The position numbers were made by a program, and so were the translations under genes. This document shows, piece after piece, positions 15,919-23,576 of a DNA stretch of 50,158 nucleotides. Source of the DNA: Azospirillum tabaci (GTDB lineage Bacteria > Pseudomonadota > Alphaproteobacteria > Azospirillales > Azospirillaceae); contig NZ_JACCJY010000042.1 of the NCBI RefSeq assembly GCF_014596085.1, positions 1-50,158 on the forward strand. The letters are read 5' to 3'. The notes beneath the pieces were generated by a model that saw only the letters and a list, made by a program, of their open reading frames with translations, did not search any database and had not been told where the DNA came from. The stretch's first letter is position 1. Each line of letters opens with the position of its first letter.

Positions 15919-17289
15919 CTACCACCCCTTCTTAATCGACGGCTTAAGGTCCTGTCCGTAAGCCCGAAGTTCCAAAGCCATTGCTTCCGACATCACCTCT
16001 CGAAGCTCGGCTTCATGCTGCTGCTCCACAATGAAGGAGTCATGAACCATCAACACGGGAATGCCCTTAGCGGTGAAATGGTTCATCACGCGTTCGGCAA
16101 TAGCTGAGTCCTGGCGCTGAAGGAACTTCCATGCACTCGAATAGAAATACTCCGCGATAGGAGCATGCACCCTTTCGATATCGTCCATGATGCTGGACGA
16201 AATCTGAAACTGGTTTTCGAGGCCGGTCTTTTCGCGCTCATCCCGCGCCCACTTATGAAGCGCTGCTTTCGCTCCCTTCCGACTTGCCGCGTTCAAGCTG
16301 ATCAGCACAGCCTGTTTGACGACAGGCCGCTCGTAACCGTCGATGTCGTATGGATCGTGCGGTAGCGGCAAACCCTTCCGCGCGTAAAGCAATGTCGGAT
16401 GCTGCGCGCTGTAATCCAGTTCAACGACGCGATTGCCGTTAATGCGGATGAACTGGCGCATGTTAATCTTGCTGCCATCCGGATTTGTATGTTTTGGCAA
16501 CGTTACCCACCACCCCCCGTAAAACCGTCCACCCGCATCGAACGAACCTTTGTTGAAAATGCGGTACGTGAAGCGTCGCTGAAGATCGACTCGTTCGTAA
16601 AGAAGCTCCTCCGGAAAACTAATTTCGGAACGGTGGATGAGGGTGTTGTAGGCGAACAGGCTCTCGCGCATCCGCACAGCTTCGGGTGTGCTTTCGTAGT
16701 CCACCCATTTCCGGCCCTTGGCCTCGCCATTTTCATCAACACCATCGTCGGTCAGCAACACCGATTCACGGTAGCGGCACGTCCCGACCATATGTGGCTT
16801 GATGGGCGCAAACAATTCTATGAGTTTGTCGGCGGCCTTGGCCCGGGTCTGGAAGCCTTTGCCGGTCTGTTCGTCGCGAAAACCAGTTTTGATTTCCACG
16901 TAACCCGCCGCTTCAAGCCCACGCATGATGGCGGGAAACTGCTTGTTGATGCGTAGCAGATTGTAGCGCGTATGCATCTTTGAATAAGCGTTGTTGTCGG
17001 CTGGATAAGAAAGCCACTTCCAGCATCGCCATGCCACGAAAAGGTTGAGAACGGCCAAGCGCAAGTGCTTACGCACCACTTCCGACTTGCGTGATACACC
17101 TTCGAAATTCTTGATGTGCGGTTCCAATATGGCAGCTACGGCCCGTGCCTTCTTGAAGCTCGAAGCCCGATGCCAGTCAATGAGTATGCTTTCGGTGATG
17201 GGGTTGGGCTCGTAAGGCGGTTCCCACGGCTCAAAGTCGTCGGAATCATCAAAGCCGTACTCGCCAATGTCGAGGTCGGTAGCGTTCAT
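15919..17289 (-). CDS. protein with family-A polymerase-like palm motifs (function unknown)
   Basis: A 456-aa protein that I cannot assign by name. Residues 75-165 look like a winged-helix/replication-initiator-type segment (YNLLRINKQFPAIMRGLEAAGY). From 240 on, the order of motifs parallels family-A polymerases: GRFYGG (255-260), then RQFIRINGNRVVELDYS (278-294) with D292 as a candidate motif-A Asp, R321 and K325 in a motif-B-like helix, a helix QRQDSAIAERVM (391-402) like the one before motif C in PolA, and VHDSF (415-419) with D417. No exonuclease domain is present. An acidic N terminus precedes. It could be a replication or priming enzyme of the element; the shared folds are inferred from motifs only. 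Confidence 0.6.
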   Translation of the reverse strand: MNATDLDIGEYGFDDSDDFEPWEPPYEPNPITESILIDWHRASSFKKARAVAAILEPHIKNFEGVSRKSEVVRKHLRLAVLNLFVAWRCWKWLSYPADNNAYSKMHTRYNLLRINKQFPAIMRGLEAAGYVEIKTGFRDEQTGKGFQTRAKAADKLIELFAPIKPHMVGTCRYRESVLLTDDGVDENGEAKGRKWVDYESTPEAVRMRESLFAYNTLIHRSEISFPEELLYERVDLQRRFTYRIFNKGSFDAGGRFYGGWWVTLPKHTNPDGSKINMRQFIRINGNRVVELDYSAQHPTLLYARKGLPLPHDPYDIDGYERPVVKQAVLISLNAASRKGAKAALHKWARDEREKTGLENQFQISSSIMDDIERVHAPIAEYFYSSAWKFLQRQDSAIAERVMNHFTAKGIPVLMVHDSFIVEQQHEAELREVMSEAMALELRAYGQDLKPSIKKGW

Positions 17290-17686
17290 GTCATTAACGT
17301 CATTGTATAGATTGTGGAATCAGGCTTAAGGCTGCGTCTCACAGCGCAGCGTGGAGGCTCGCTGATCCGCGTAATTCATCCGCAACCGACCAAGCCCCAT
17401 CGACGGCGAAGACACGCCAAGGCAATCCAGTTTCGCGATTGGGCATCTGGAAGGTGGTAACAGAAACTAGTTTTGGGTTGGGGATGGTGGTGGGGGTGCT
17501 GCTCAAAGCTCAATCCTTCGGGAACCGCTATGATGATTCATAGCAGCCTGTTGATTGCGGCAACTCCACGCAATCTTTTAAGTGTAGCACGGAAGATGCC
17601 CGCCTGCCTACCTCCTTTTTTCAGCCGCTTTGGAGACGTGCGGAGCCACGTTGATCAATGACTCCGCACCGAGGTAAACGCCGCTG
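17290..17686. other. non-coding stretch between polymerase-like and nuclease-like genes
   Basis: About 400 bp, no convincing gene. It includes the perfect inverted repeat GCTATGA-TGAT-TCATAGC (17527-17544). On the minus strand CTATACAAT about 25 bp before the polymerase-like start could be a -10 element. Its role is unknown; a replication origin or regulatory region is possible. Confidence 0.45.
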
Positions 17687-18196
17687 TCAGTATCGAGGGC
17701 TTGGCACAGGCGGCCCGTTTCGCAACGTTGGCAGCAACGGCTGAAATGCAGTCAACGGGAAGAAGTGCGAATCCTCATATTCCTGAATGATCTCTGGCGC
17801 GATCCAATCTGAGTTGAAGGGAAAGGTAACGATCCAACGAGCAATGTCAGCTTCGCTCTTTACCGAAATTGCCTTATTCCGCACAATGAGAGCGTAATCA
17901 ATCTCACTCTCTTTAGCGATGAAACGAGCATCGCTTAGGTTCTTCTTCTTCACCGAAAAGCATCCATACTTTGTAGGATTTTTCTCTTTGACCTCGACAT
18001 AGTACTGCCATCCGTTCCGCATTAGGAGCATGTCAGGCAGGATCAGCGGACCGTCTTGGTATCGTGCATGGGGGAACCGCCAGTGCTGATCTGAGGGCGT
18101 GGTGCCCAAGTCGATAACGGCGTGATGGGTGTCCAAAAAGTGCTTTTGAAGCGCGAGTTCAGCCGCGCGCCCCTTCTCAAAGTTCGCTTGATTCAT
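17687..18196 (-). CDS. PD-(D/E)xK nuclease-like protein
   Basis: A 169-aa soluble protein. A restriction-nuclease-like active site can be read: E13 in the first helix (KGRAAELALQKHF), D55 in ILPDMLLM, and E68-x-K70 in YYVEVKEK, followed by a second conserved helix/strand (DARFIAKESEIDYALIVRN). These are the elements of PD-(D/E)xK folds used by Holliday junction resolvases, restriction enzymes and phage nucleases. Its ATG lies inside the preceding gene (20-nt overlap), so the two are translationally coupled. Substrate unknown: element DNA processing or defence are both possible. Confidence 0.65.
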   Translation of the reverse strand: MNQANFEKGRAAELALQKHFLDTHHAVIDLGTTPSDQHWRFPHARYQDGPLILPDMLLMRNGWQYYVEVKEKNPTKYGCFSVKKKNLSDARFIAKESEIDYALIVRNKAISVKSEADIARWIVTFPFNSDWIAPEIIQEYEDSHFFPLTAFQPLLPTLRNGPPVPSPRY

Positions 18197-18497
18197 TGTT
18201 TGTGGAACCAGTGTTCGACGGAAGGTCCGTCAAGCGCGGCTTACGACCGTGCTTTTCTCTCCGAGTTCGGAGGTAGGCTTTACGAAGTGCTGAATAATCA
18301 AAATGGACACCACTTCGGTGGAAAATCCAATTTGAGACGTCGCGGAGAGAATACCCACGCCGAATATAGCCAAATGCTTCATCCTGAACAGCCAACAACT
18401 CCTCGTCTGGTATCATCAAAGAGGAGTCGGTGGGGTGGGGTATGTAACCGAACTTAATACGGCCAGGATTGCGACGAACGTAAACATCATTTGTCAT
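18177..18497 (-). CDS. small HTH-like protein of the integrative element
   Basis: A 106-aa basic protein. Residues 45-85 (GYSLRDVSNWIFHRSGVHFDYSALRKAYLRTRRE) look like a helix-turn-helix followed by an Arg-rich recognition helix, similar in layout to small terminase subunits, resolvase tails and excisionases. AAGG lies 11 nt upstream of the ATG at 18497; the frame stays open to 18554 without a better start. It is the first gene of a two-gene unit with the PD-(D/E)xK-like protein. It may bind element ends or regulate the minus-strand genes; this is inference. Confidence 0.6.
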   Translation of the reverse strand: MTNDVYVRRNPGRIKFGYIPHPTDSSLMIPDEELLAVQDEAFGYIRRGYSLRDVSNWIFHRSGVHFDYSALRKAYLRTRREKHGRKPRLTDLPSNTGSTNNESSEL

Positions 18498-18523
18498 ATT
18501 ACTCTTACCTTGAACTCCCAAGT

Positions 18524-18721
18524 CTAGCTTGCTTGCCTCAACAAATATTCGCAAGCAATTGCCTCATAGTTATATGCAGACTCAAAGCCAAGGCCACACT
18601 TTATTTCCACAAACTGTGTGAAAAGGCGCCTCTTTACGTTCGGCATGTCCCAACCAAGGACCCGTGTTACCTTGCCAATAGGTGACCGGAATTTGCGCTT
18701 TTCCCAATGCCACACCTTCAC
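18524..18721 (-). CDS. possible small basic protein (65 aa)
   Basis: A GTG-initiated frame with reasonable composition (KVWHWEKRKFRSPIGKVTRV at the start, a hydrophobic/aromatic middle). It ends 27 bp before the HTH-like gene and has no clear RBS. I do not recognise it. It may be a real element gene, a decayed gene or chance. Confidence 0.25.
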   Translation of the reverse strand: MKVWHWEKRKFRSPIGKVTRVLGWDMPNVKRRLFTQFVEIKCGLGFESAYNYEAIACEYLLRQAS

Positions 18722-18925
18722 AGAGCAAAAATATGTCGGTCAGGCATACCAAGAGTATGGAGGGGGGCATGGCCCACGCACCCCCCTCTGCCGAACCTCC
18801 GTTGTCTGCGCTTGGCGCTGGCTGACGGCACAGCCTCATGCGGACTTACGGCTACGGCTCGTGAGCGGTGCTTGTGCGGAAGACTTGCCGATGCGCACCA
18901 ACAGCCGAAGGACAGGTTCGGCGCA

Positions 18926-18957
18926 TGTCACAAGCGCGTCACAATAGCGTTGTGACA
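18926..18957. promoter_or_regulatory. TGTCACAA repeat cluster near attR
   Basis: TGTCACAA (18926-18933), GTCACAA (18938-18944) and the inverted TTGTGACA (18950-18957) lie within 32 bp. The inner pair is a perfect inverted repeat around TAGCG. It sits about 100 bp inside attR. Similar GTCACA boxes occur inside attL (10264-10285). These are candidate integrase arm-type or excisionase sites. Confidence 0.5.
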
Positions 18958-19054
18958 AGGGCTTGCTAGAGTGACCCAAGCGCGGTATGGTTTTCCCGTA
19001 ACGGATTGATTCTTCGACGATATCAGGTGGTAACCGGATTGGCTTCTGGAACTT

Positions 19055-19116
19055 AGCGCTGCCCTCCGAAGGCAGAGGCCGATGGTTCGAATCCATTCGG
19101 GTCCGCCAGCGATTTC
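19055..19116 (+). repeat. attR: 62-bp direct repeat copy
   Basis: Identical to 10140-10201. It contains the anticodon arm, T-arm and CCA of tRNA-Arg but not its 5' half, so it is not a tRNA gene. It marks the right end of the element; GC-rich host sequence resumes immediately after. Confidence 0.95.
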
Positions 19117-19197
19117 AAAGGCTTAGCCGCAATGCGGGCTAGGCCTTTTTCGTTTCTACCCTGCTCGCAGCCCCGTGTTTCTGTCGGAACGCACCGA

Positions 19198-19731
19198 CTA
19201 CGCCAGCTCTCGAATGGCCGGCGACAGGTCGCGAGCGCCTTTCATCGGCTCCGCGCCGGATCGTCCCCCCTTCGCTCCCCCCATCAAATACGCGGCCGTG
19301 ACCCCCGTCACCCCTCCCCAGACCACGTGGGCGGTCAGCATCAAAGTGTTGCGGGCGCGTGGATGGTGCGTTGCGGGCGTCAGGATGCGCATCGCCGGAA
19401 TCCAACCAAGATAGCTGGCGCCCCAGACCGCGAGGCCGTAGCCGATCCCCGTCACCGCCGCCGGCCCGCCGATTCTCCGCGCGACCGCCGGATAGAGCGC
19501 TCCGGCGGCAGCGCCGTAGCCGTAATGCAGGGCGAGCGTCAGGTCGCGGCGCTCCGGCTCCTCCATCGCGTCCATCAGACCGGTCGGACCGACGACCCGG
19601 TCCGTGATGAGGCGCGGCGGCAAGGGGTAACGGTCCTTCTCCGGCAGGGCGCGGAACATCGCGCGCATGGCCGCCGTCATGGCGACGGTGCCGGCCAGTC
19701 CGGCGATGGCTCCGGCGACAATGTGGTTCAT
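19198..19731 (-). CDS. conserved inner-membrane protein (177 aa)
   Basis: Starts MNHIVAGAIAGLAGTVAMTA. About four hydrophobic segments can be seen: 1-20, around 95-115 (GYGAAAGALYPAVA), 120-140 (GIGYGLAVWGASYLGW) and 150-170 (LTAHVVWGGVTGVTAAYLMG). The glycine-zipper-like pattern resembles small uncharacterised membrane proteins (DUF1440-like), but I cannot fix the family. The ATG at 19731 has no clear Shine-Dalgarno sequence. It is the first host gene after the integrative element and is divergent from the DUF6766-like gene. Role unknown; such proteins often belong to envelope-stress genes. Confidence 0.7.
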   Translation of the reverse strand: MNHIVAGAIAGLAGTVAMTAAMRAMFRALPEKDRYPLPPRLITDRVVGPTGLMDAMEEPERRDLTLALHYGYGAAAGALYPAVARRIGGPAAVTGIGYGLAVWGASYLGWIPAMRILTPATHHPRARNTLMLTAHVVWGGVTGVTAAYLMGGAKGGRSGAEPMKGARDLSPAIRELA

Positions 19732-19841
19732 GGGAGGTGGACCAAAGGTTGTTGTGTGGAGCCTCCCGTCAACAAGGCCCTGCCTTTCAAGGTTCCTGGC
19801 AAGGGTCCCGGGCATCCGCGGGGGCCGCCGCAGGGCGTCGG

Positions 19842-19867
19842 GGAAACCTCTTATGCTGCCAAGCGTT
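19842..19867 (+). promoter_or_regulatory. possible EcfG (general stress) promoter
   Basis: GGAAA (19842-19846), 17 nt, then CGTT (19864-19867). It differs by one base from the alphaproteobacterial EcfG consensus GGAAC-N16/17-CGTT and lies 38 bp before the start at 19905. Consensus matching only. Confidence 0.35.
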
Positions 19868-19904
19868 GACGGACCAGGGCTTGGCATAAGGCAAGGGGCA
19901 GCAG

Positions 19905-20567
19905 ATGCGTCGCTTTCTGCGGGACAACGGGCTGTCGGTCGCCTTGTTCGGGCTGTTCCTCGTCTCGATCGTCGGGCAGGTGCTGGCCGGATGGCGGGCC
20001 TTGGCGGAAGAGCTTCGCCTCCACGCCCAGCCGCCCGTCGGCTTCCTCGACTATCTGACCACCGGCCATTTCCTGTCGGCGACCTTCGAGAACTGGGAGA
20101 GCGAGTTCCTCCAGATGTCGGTCTATGTGCTCCTGACCGCCGTCCTGGTCCAGAAGGGTTCCTCGGAATCCAAGAAGCCGGGAGAGGCGAATCCGGAGGA
20201 CGAGGCGCCCGAGCGGCGGCGCGGCGACCCCGACGCGCCCTGGCCGGTGCACCGGGGCGGCCTGCTGCTGCGGCTCTACTCCCATTCGCTCAGCGTCGCG
20301 CTGGTGAGCCTGTTCGTGATGTCCTTCGCCCTGCATCTGGCGGGCAGCACCCGGCGCTCGAACGAAGAGGCGGCGTGGCATCACCAGCCCACCAAGACCA
20401 TGGCCGAAACCCTCGCCGATCCGGAATTCTGGTACGAGAGCTTCCAGAACTGGCAGAGCGAGTTCCTGTCCATGGGGGTTCTGGTCGTGCTCGGCATCTA
20501 CCTGCGCGAGCGCGGCTCCCCCGAATCCAAGCCGGTCGCCGCCCCGAACAGCGAAACCGGCGACTGA
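19905..20567 (+). CDS. DUF6766-like membrane protein with internal duplication
   Basis: A 220-aa integral membrane protein with about four transmembrane segments. The two halves repeat: LSVALFGLFL ... TFENWESEFLQMSVYVLL and LSVALVSLFV ... SFQNWQSEFLSMGVLVVL. This FxNWxSEFLxM motif occurs twice, each time after a hydrophobic helix and followed by a charged (K/E/S-rich) cytoplasmic tail. That duplicated layout is typical of DUF6766 proteins, whose function is unknown. The start at 19905 has GGGGCAG about 6 nt upstream. It lies 101 bp before polA. A possible EcfG-type promoter upstream would fit a stress role. Confidence 0.78.
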   Translation: MRRFLRDNGLSVALFGLFLVSIVGQVLAGWRALAEELRLHAQPPVGFLDYLTTGHFLSATFENWESEFLQMSVYVLLTAVLVQKGSSESKKPGEANPEDEAPERRRGDPDAPWPVHRGGLLLRLYSHSLSVALVSLFVMSFALHLAGSTRRSNEEAAWHHQPTKTMAETLADPEFWYESFQNWQSEFLSMGVLVVLGIYLRERGSPESKPVAAPNSETGD

Positions 20568-20668
20568 GAGTCCGGCCCTTCACGGCCGGCCTTCCGGCGG
20601 CGTCGGGCAGGCTCGACTCTCGGACCGCCTTCGGCCATGGTATCGCCCCGAAGGGAAGAGGCCGCATC

Positions 20669-23575
20669 ATGTCCGACGAAAAGACCACCGACACGCTCCA
20701 AACCGCCACCGAAGCCCCCGCACCCGCCGGGGACGGCAGCGGCCTGTATCTGGTGGACGGGTCGGGCTTCATCTTCCGGGCCTTTCACGCCCTGCCGATG
20801 CTGAACCGTCCGGACGGCACGCCGGTGAACGCGGTGCTGGGCTTTTCCAACATGCTGCTGAAGCTGCTGGCCGACCTGAAGGCCTCCGCCGTGGCGGTGG
20901 TCTTCGATTCGAAGCGGCTGAACTTCCGCAACGAGTTCTATCCGGAATACAAGGCCCACCGCCCCGAGCCGCCGGAGGAGCTGAAGCCCCAGTTCGCCCT
21001 GATCCGCGAGGCGACGGAGGCCTTCTGCCTGCCCTGCCTGGAGCTGGAGGGCTACGAAGCCGACGACCTGATCGCCACCTACGCGCGGCTGGCCAACGAA
21101 GCCGGGCGCGAGGTGACCATCGTGTCGTCCGACAAGGACATGATGCAGCTCGTCCGCCCCGGCGTGCGGATGCTCGACCCGCTGAAGAACAAGACCATCG
21201 GTCCCGACGAGGTGTTCGAGAAGTTCGGCGTCGCCCCCGACCGGGTGGTGGACGTGCAGGCGCTGGCCGGCGACAGCGTGGACAACGTGCCGGGCGTGCC
21301 GGGCATCGGCGTGAAGACCGCCGCCCAGCTCATCACCGAATACGGCGACCTGGAATCGCTGCTGGCCCGCGCCGGGGAGATCAAGCAGCCGGCCCGCCGC
21401 CAGAAGCTGATCGACTTCGCGGAGCAGGCGCGGATCTCCCGCCGCCTCGTCCTGCTGGACGACCACGCCCCGGCGCCGAAGCCGCTGGAGGAGCTGCGCG
21501 TCCGCGAACCGGACCACCAGAAGCTGATCGACTTCCTGCGCGCCCAGGGCTTCCGCACCATCGTCAGCCGCGTCGAGGCGGAGATGCGCAAGGACGGCAC
21601 CATCGCCGATGGCGCGGCCCCCTCCACCACGCCGTCCAGCGGCCCGGCCAGGACGGCCACCCCCTCCCCCGCCCCGGCGGCGGAGGCCGGCGCGCCGCGC
21701 AACCGCCCCGCCCCGCCCACCGACGTCGAGCAGCGCTACGCGCTGGTGCAGGACCTCGACGCCCTGGCCGTCTGGCTGGAGCGCGCCCGGACCACCGGCG
21801 TCCTGGCCGTGGACACCGAGACCAATTCGCTGACCCCCGCCACGGCGACGCTGGTCGGCATCTCGCTGGCGACGGAGCCGGGGCTGGCCTGCTACATCCC
21901 CCTGGCGCATCAGGCCCCCAACGCCGCGGCCAGCGGGGAGCTGTCCTTCGAGACGCCGGAAGCGCCGAAGCAGATCCCGGCGGAGGACGCGCTGAAGGCC
22001 CTGAAGGAGGTGCTGGAGGACCCGGCGATCCTGAAGATCGGGCACAATTTCAAGTTCGACCACCAGCTGTTCGCCCGCCACGGCGTGCGCGTGTCGCCGA
22101 TCGACGACAGCATGCTGATCTCCTACGTGCTGGAGGGCGGCGCCCACGGCCACGGCATGGACGAGCTGGCGGAGCTGCATCTCGGCCACACGACCATCCC
22201 CTACAAGGAGGTCTGCGGCACCGGGAAGAGCCAGATCACCTTCGACCGCGTGCCGCTGGACAAGGCGCTGGCCTACGCCGCGGAGGACGCCGACATCACG
22301 CTGCGGCTGTGGCGGACGCTGAAGCCGCGGCTGGTCGACGAGCGGATGGTCACCGTCTACGAGACGCTGGAACGCCCGCTGGTCCCGGTGATCGCCGACA
22401 TGGAATCCTGCGGCATCCGGGTGGACCGGGCCGCACTCGCCCGCCTCTCCCAGGACCTCGCCGTCCGCATGGCGGAGATCGAGAAGGAGGTCCACGAACA
22501 CGCCGGGCGCAGCTTCAACATCGGCTCGCCCAAGCAGCTCGGCGAGATCCTGTTCGACGAGATGAAGCTCGGCACCGGCAAGAAGGGCAAGACCGGCGCC
22601 TACTCCACCGATTCCAGCGTGCTGGAGGAACTGGCGGAGCAGGGCCACGTCATCGCCCAGCGCGTGCTCGACTGGCGCCAGCTCGCCAAGCTGAAGAACA
22701 CCTACACCGACGCGCTCCAGGCCCAGATCGTCGAGGGGACGGAGCGGGTGCACACCGCCTTCGCCATGGCGGCGACCAACACCGGCCGCCTGTCCTCGAC
22801 CGACCCGAACCTGCAGAACATCCCGGTCCGCACCGAGGAGGGCCGCAAGATCCGCCGCGCCTTCGTCGCGGCACCGGGGCACCGGCTGATCTCCGTGGAC
22901 TATTCGCAGATCGAGCTGCGGCTGGTCGCCGAGATGGCCGACATCGCCGCGCTGAAGCAGGCGTTCCAGGACGGCATCGACATTCACGCGGCCACCGCCA
23001 GCCAAGTCTTCGGCGTGCCGCTGGACCAGATGACCTCGGAGATCCGGCGCAAGGCCAAGGCGATCAACTTCGGCATCATCTACGGCATTTCCGGCTTCGG
23101 GTTGGGCCGTCAGCTCGGCATCGCGCCGGGCGAGGCCAACGCCTTCATCAAGGCCTATTTCGAGCGCTTCCACGAGTTGAAGGTGTGGATGGAGGCGACC
23201 AAGGCCTTCGCCCGCCAGAACGGCCACGTGGTGACTCTGTTCGGGCGGCGCTGTTACATCCCCGGCATCCACGACAAGAACGCCGCCCGCCGCGCCTTCG
23301 CGGAACGGCAGGCGATCAACGCGCCGATCCAGGGCACCGCCGCCGACATCATGAAGCGCGCGATGGCCCGCGTGCCCGGCGCCCTGAAGGAGGCCGGCTT
23401 CGACGACGTGCGCATGCTGCTGCAGGTGCACGACGAACTGCTGTTCGAGGCGCCGGAGGATCAGGCCGAACGCGCCGCCGCCCTGGTGCGCTCGGTCATG
23501 GAGGGCGCCGCCACGCTTGGCGTTCCGCTGGTGGCGGAGGCCGGCATCGGCGGCAACTGGGACGAGGCACACTGA
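20669..23575 (+). CDS. polA: DNA polymerase I
   Basis: A 968-aa three-domain enzyme for Okazaki-fragment processing and repair synthesis. The 5'-3' exonuclease domain (about 25-300) has LVDGSGFIFRAFHA, EGYEADDLIAT, VSSDKDMMQLV and the helix-hairpin-helix VPGIGVKTAAQLI. A Pro/Ala-rich linker follows. The 3'-5' proofreading domain is intact (VDTETNSL, HNFKFDHQLF, YAAEDADITLRL). The polymerase domain has motif A DYSQIELRL, motif B RRKAKAINFGIIYG and motif C VHDELLFE. The start at 20669 is chosen for the GAGG 8-9 nt upstream and because homology begins there, although the frame is open far upstream. The next gene starts 1 nt after the stop. Confidence 0.97.
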   Translation: MSDEKTTDTLQTATEAPAPAGDGSGLYLVDGSGFIFRAFHALPMLNRPDGTPVNAVLGFSNMLLKLLADLKASAVAVVFDSKRLNFRNEFYPEYKAHRPEPPEELKPQFALIREATEAFCLPCLELEGYEADDLIATYARLANEAGREVTIVSSDKDMMQLVRPGVRMLDPLKNKTIGPDEVFEKFGVAPDRVVDVQALAGDSVDNVPGVPGIGVKTAAQLITEYGDLESLLARAGEIKQPARRQKLIDFAEQARISRRLVLLDDHAPAPKPLEELRVREPDHQKLIDFLRAQGFRTIVSRVEAEMRKDGTIADGAAPSTTPSSGPARTATPSPAPAAEAGAPRNRPAPPTDVEQRYALVQDLDALAVWLERARTTGVLAVDTETNSLTPATATLVGISLATEPGLACYIPLAHQAPNAAASGELSFETPEAPKQIPAEDALKALKEVLEDPAILKIGHNFKFDHQLFARHGVRVSPIDDSMLISYVLEGGAHGHGMDELAELHLGHTTIPYKEVCGTGKSQITFDRVPLDKALAYAAEDADITLRLWRTLKPRLVDERMVTVYETLERPLVPVIADMESCGIRVDRAALARLSQDLAVRMAEIEKEVHEHAGRSFNIGSPKQLGEILFDEMKLGTGKKGKTGAYSTDSSVLEELAEQGHVIAQRVLDWRQLAKLKNTYTDALQAQIVEGTERVHTAFAMAATNTGRLSSTDPNLQNIPVRTEEGRKIRRAFVAAPGHRLISVDYSQIELRLVAEMADIAALKQAFQDGIDIHAATASQVFGVPLDQMTSEIRRKAKAINFGIIYGISGFGLGRQLGIAPGEANAFIKAYFERFHELKVWMEATKAFARQNGHVVTLFGRRCYIPGIHDKNAARRAFAERQAINAPIQGTAADIMKRAMARVPGALKEAGFDDVRMLLQVHDELLFEAPEDQAERAAALVRSVMEGAATLGVPLVAEAGIGGNWDEAH

Positions 23576-23576
23576 G

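Noticed and set aside
18759..18789. G6/C6 hairpin as terminator
   Set aside because: Large loop and no U-run on either strand; recorded only as a chance or remnant inverted repeat.
18836..19096. Minus-strand frame beginning MDSNHRPLPSEGSA
   Set aside because: This peptide is the well-known artefact of reading antisense through a tRNA 3' half. It lies across attR, whose sequence is the tRNA-Arg 3' end, so it is not a gene.
19055..19116. Second tRNA-Arg gene
   Set aside because: Only the anticodon arm to CCA are present; acceptor 5' strand and D-arm are missing. It is the attR repeat.
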